Assembly (NCBI GenBank): GCA_002309295.1
Contig: DBXF01000008.1
Coordinates: forward strand, 1-7,545
Length of the DNA stretch: 7,545 nucleotides
From: Bacteroidales bacterium UBA1219
GTDB taxonomy: Bacteria > Bacteroidota > Bacteroidia > Bacteroidales > P3
Direction of reading: 5' to 3'
A program made the translations under genes and the position numbers. The notes below the pieces were generated by a model. That model was not told where the DNA came from and ran no database searches. It saw only the letters and a list, made by a program, of their open reading frames with translations. Shown one piece after another: positions 5,982 through 7,545 of the stretch; position 1 is the stretch's first letter, and each line of letters starts with the position of its first letter.

Positions 5982-6044
5982 AACAACGTAATTATTGATG
6001 TACAAAAGTGCGAGGGCTATTTTGTCTCAGCCACAAGCATTGTG

Positions 6045-6052
6045 CAAAGGTA
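6045..6052 (-). promoter_or_regulatory. Bacteroidota-type -7 box for the channel gene
   Basis: The minus strand reads TACCTTTG in the context CGTACCTTTGCA, an exact TAnnTTTG match, 64 bases upstream of the preferred ATG. No TTTG is visible at the -33 position; the upstream sequence is A/T-rich. Confidence 0.65.
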
Positions 6053-6140
6053 CGGAAAAAATATGATTTTTAACGCGATTTGATGCGACTTAATCTATAT
6101 CTTTGATTATCAATACTATTGATTTTTTTAAGGCAGAAAA
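6053..6140. other. Intergenic stretch without recognised content
   Basis: This AT-rich DNA lies between the channel promoter and the 32-bp tandem array. I see no gene, hairpin or repeat in it. It is part of the 510-base gap 5982-6491, whose other contents are listed separately. Confidence 0.5.
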
Positions 6141-6260
6141 TTACAACTTTTTCCATTTTTTTGAGGTAAATTTTACAACTTTTTCCGTTTTTTCGGGGCG
6201 ATTTTTACAACTTTTTCCATTTTTTCGAGGTAAATTTTACAACTTTTTCCATTTTTTTCA
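6141..6260. repeat. 32-bp tandem repeat, four units
   Basis: The core TTACAACTTTTTCC recurs exactly at 6141, 6173, 6205 and 6237, always 32 bases apart. After the core each of the first three units continues with RTTTTTTYGRGGYRAWTTT-like sequence; the fourth unit is cut short near 6260. Units differ by a few transitions (for example AGGTAA against GGGCGA). There are no unique spacers, so it is not CRISPR. The period is near three helical turns and not a multiple of three, so it is not coding. It lies about 90 bases upstream of the channel promoter. Confidence 0.9.
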
Positions 6261-6299
6261 CCCACCTAAAAGTGTGTTTGAACACTGATTTATCCCTTT

Positions 6300-6317
6300 T
6301 CGCCTGCGGCTCGAGAG
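6300..6317. repeat. Short palindromic element A3
   Basis: TTCGCCTGCGGCTCGAGAG matches element A2 at 5079-5101 over its first 15 bases apart from the first base and a G-for-A in the loop, keeping the GCC/GGC palindrome. Its flanks differ. Confidence 0.5.
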
Positions 6318-6338
6318 TTCTTGTGGATTATTTTGAAC

Positions 6339-6395
6339 ACGGATTGGACGGATGATACGGATTTTTGACCACGAATGGCACGAATATGCACGAAT
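6339..6395. repeat. 9-bp-period direct repeats (ACGGAT x3, CACGAAT x3)
   Basis: ACGGAT starts at 6339, 6348 and 6357 (period 9). Then CACGAAT starts at 6370, 6379 and 6389 (period 9-10). From memory, blocks of this kind are common between genes in Bacteroidales genomes, which supports the taxonomic guess. They encode nothing visible. Confidence 0.75.
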
Positions 6396-6435
6396 TTGTG
6401 TATGGGGGCAAAAGAGGCTGGGTGAGGGCAAAATA

Positions 6436-6458
6436 AAAGGCTGGCGGAGCCAGCCTTT
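6436..6458 (-). terminator. Intrinsic terminator of the AT-rich accessory gene
   Basis: AAAGGCTGGC pairs perfectly with GCCAGCCTTT (10-bp stem, 3-nt loop). On the minus strand it follows the stop codon at 6492 by 33 bases and is followed by TTTTATTTTG. On the plus strand it is followed by GCTATGTTTTTTT, so it could work in both directions. Confidence 0.85.
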
Positions 6459-6491
6459 GCTATGTTTTTTTCTTGAACTATTTCTTTTTTA

Positions 6492-7274
6492 TTATTTTTT
6501 TAATTCTTTTAAACCATAAAGAATATCATTAATCCTATCTTTAAAAAGAACACTTGGATGATATGTATCAATAATAATAACATTTTTATTTTTATCTTTA
6601 TAGAAATCTGCTCTAAAATTCGCTAATTGAGTTCTATAGTCTGGTTCAGATTCAATGATAAATTTTTGTGAGAAGCATTTATCTCTTTTAAATAGTTCAA
6701 ACGTACCGCCAAAAATAATAATATTAGGATTGCACTTTTCAATCTGACTCAACAAAACATTTTTCCAAATACTATAATTATCATAAAGCTCACTTGGTGC
6801 AGTTTGCTTATTACCAGGCATCTTACCCACATTAATAACAGCCAGTTTTCGCAAATAATCAAGATCTTTAGTTTTGTATTCACTTAATTCAAACTCATCA
6901 AATTGTAATTTAACATTGTCAATAATTGCAAATGATATGTACAGAATCGGCCTCCACGTCCTACTACTTTCACCATGAAAGGGTGATTTTTTTTCATCTG
7001 GGTCATTATATGATTCATCTATTATATCTTTTAATGACCAACCATCTCCCGTACTTCTTGGTTTACCACACTTTTTCGTGAAATCATCATACGGATTTTT
7101 CAGCACCCACATAATTCGAGTTTCTTGTTTTTTCCAATCTTTTTCATCGCCTAACAAACCGTCGTATACTGGGTTCAACTTGGGTTTTGTTTTAATAAGT
7201 TTGTTCTCTTTTGCACATTCGTCAATTAAAACTGCAAATTTTTCATTTAATGTTGCCATAATGCATTTACACAT
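6492..7274 (-). CDS. AT-rich accessory gene; possible uracil-DNA-glycosylase-superfamily protein
   Basis: The 260-aa product has no signal peptide or membrane helix. Its pattern hints at the UDG-like alpha/beta fold: a buried strand RIMWVLKNPYDD (53-64), INVGKMPGNKQT (147-158), a strand PNIIIFGGTF (183-192), and VIIIDTYHPS (232-241), whose HPS resembles UDG motif 2. The first motif lacks the GxxPG form of family 4/5 enzymes, so glycosylase activity is not established. It could instead be a related nucleic-acid-binding protein of unknown function. Translation may start at Met6 (7257-7259, MATLNEKF) or at Met1 (7272-7274); neither has a clear ribosome-binding site. By eye the gene is about 30% GC, far below its neighbours, and has its own promoter and terminator. 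It therefore looks like an independently acquired cargo gene. Confidence is high that the gene is real and low for its function. Confidence 0.8.
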   Translation of the reverse strand: MCKCIMATLNEKFAVLIDECAKENKLIKTKPKLNPVYDGLLGDEKDWKKQETRIMWVLKNPYDDFTKKCGKPRSTGDGWSLKDIIDESYNDPDEKKSPFHGESSRTWRPILYISFAIIDNVKLQFDEFELSEYKTKDLDYLRKLAVINVGKMPGNKQTAPSELYDNYSIWKNVLLSQIEKCNPNIIIFGGTFELFKRDKCFSQKFIIESEPDYRTQLANFRADFYKDKNKNVIIIDTYHPSVLFKDRINDILYGLKELKK

Positions 7275-7362
7275 AGACTTCTAATTAAACTTATTTTTTC
7301 CTCGTCCCCCCTACCTCCCCTGCCGAAGTCAGTTTAAACAAGTTCGGGTGGAAACGATTTTG

Positions 7363-7395
7363 CAAAGTTACGTTTTTTTTCTCCAAACTTCCAAA
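7363..7395 (-). promoter_or_regulatory. Bacteroidota-type promoter for the accessory gene
   Basis: The -7 box TAACTTTG occupies 7363-7370 (context CGTAACTTTGC) and a -33 TTTG lies at 7392-7395, 21 bases apart, close to the expected spacing. This is the only one of the four promoters with both elements. It lies about 90 bases upstream of the first ATG of the gene. Confidence 0.65.
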
Positions 7396-7408
7396 CCGAC
7401 GGAAACTC

Positions 7409-7421
7409 TGCCCGAAGGGCA
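7409..7421 (-). other. Small hairpin with a C(UUCG)G loop on the minus strand
   Basis: TGCCC-GAA-GGGCA is a 5-bp inverted repeat. The minus-strand RNA reads GCC-CUUCGG-GC, an unusually stable tetraloop. It lies 38 bases after the exonuclease stop but is preceded, not followed, by a T-run. It may therefore protect a 3' end rather than act as a classical terminator. Confidence 0.4.
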
Positions 7422-7430
7422 AAAAAATTG

Positions 7431-7458
7431 TCAACTCTCAACTCTCAATTTTCAACTT
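7431..7458. repeat. Heptamer array TCAACTC-type x4
   Basis: The units TCAACTC, TCAACTC, TCAATTT and TCAACTT are in perfect 7-base register. The tract ends one base before the exonuclease stop codon (7460-7462), so it sits in the extreme 5' part of that gene's 3' untranslated region. Confidence 0.7.
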
Positions 7459-7459
7459 G

Positions 7460-7545
7460 TCAAAGTATTTTCATCGCTATTTGGGCGCAGGCATCGGCGT
7501 CGGCGAGGGCGTGGTGGTGGTTTTTCATACGGTAGCCGCAGGCCG
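7460..7545 (-). CDS. DnaQ-like (DEDDh) 3'-5' exonuclease, C-terminal fragment
   Basis: The last 27 codons of a gene enter from the right edge and end with TGA at 7460-7462. They read ACGYRMKNHHHALADADA then CAQIAMKIL. The pattern H-x-A-L-x-D-A is the ExoIII-epsilon motif of DEDDh exonucleases (compare HGALLDA in the E. coli epsilon subunit, from memory), with the middle His and the following Asp as the expected catalytic pair. Such proteins remove 3'-terminal nucleotides in DNA proofreading, repair or RNA processing. Too little is visible to choose between a polymerase III epsilon-type protein and another RNase T-superfamily member. Confidence 0.78.
   Translation of the reverse strand, partial: ACGYRMKNHHHALADADACAQIAMKIL

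Noticed and set aside
5982..6005. N-terminal extension of the channel from TTG at 6003-6005
   Set aside because: The ATG at 5979-5981 is preferred: MKHIKNLFLNEKF is a usual start for this family, and the added MYINNYVV has no supporting motif.
6141..6260. CRISPR-like array
   Set aside because: Units are contiguous with no unique spacers, and there are no cas genes.
6103..6288. 61-codon open frame across the 32-bp repeats
   Set aside because: The 32-bp period breaks the reading frame at each unit, and the product is only Phe-rich low-complexity sequence.
7078..7284. 68-codon plus-strand frame opposite the accessory gene
   Set aside because: It is antisense to a longer frame with sensible protein composition and its own promoter and terminator.
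7409..7421. Strong intrinsic terminator after the exonuclease
   Set aside because: The T-run precedes the hairpin on the minus strand and only GAGTTTCC follows, so it lacks the U-tail of an intrinsic terminator.

Overview
The window looks like a chromosomal segment of a Bacteroidota (probably Bacteroidales) genome. Four of the intergenic regions carry a good TAnnTTTG -7 box, usually in the wider form CGTAnCTTTGC. Start codons have A-rich leaders and no strong Shine-Dalgarno. The protein content also fits: a small TonB C-terminal-domain protein, and a P5C dehydrogenase of the long (~540 aa) type. This assignment is an inference from sequence style, not from a search.

All seven recognisable genes lie on the minus strand, so transcription runs from high to low coordinates. 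From the right edge: the last 27 codons of a DEDDh (DnaQ-like) exonuclease (7460-7545); an AT-rich accessory gene with a possible uracil-DNA-glycosylase-like fold (6492-7259 or 7274), followed by a clear intrinsic terminator; a repeat-filled 510-base gap; a single-domain six-helix voltage-gated cation channel of the NaChBac class (5211-5981) with filter TVEGWYD; a ~300-base gap with short palindromes and heptamer arrays; an OppC/DppC-like ABC permease with a ~138-residue extracytoplasmic insert (3646-4911); a membrane-anchored calcineurin-like phosphoesterase (2335-3435); a secreted TonB C-terminal-domain protein (1820-2236); and an almost complete pruA/P5C dehydrogenase (1-1580, C-terminus cut by the window).

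The gaps permease/phosphoesterase and phosphoesterase/TonB-like show no -7 box, so these three genes may be one transcript starting near 4960. Those two gaps instead carry five copies of a hairpin repeat (GAACMGC-TAT-GCKGTTC) with compensatory base changes. The gaps with promoters carry other repeats: a 32-bp tandem array, 9-bp and 7-bp periodic tracts, and a second short palindrome family. The genes do not form an obvious single pathway. I do not see a clear new multi-gene system. The points most worth following are the calcium-channel-like selectivity filter, the covarying hairpin repeats that abut start codons, the heptamer-periodic tracts that abut stop codons, the structured pruA leader with a 13-codon ORF, and the compositionally foreign gene at 6492-7274.
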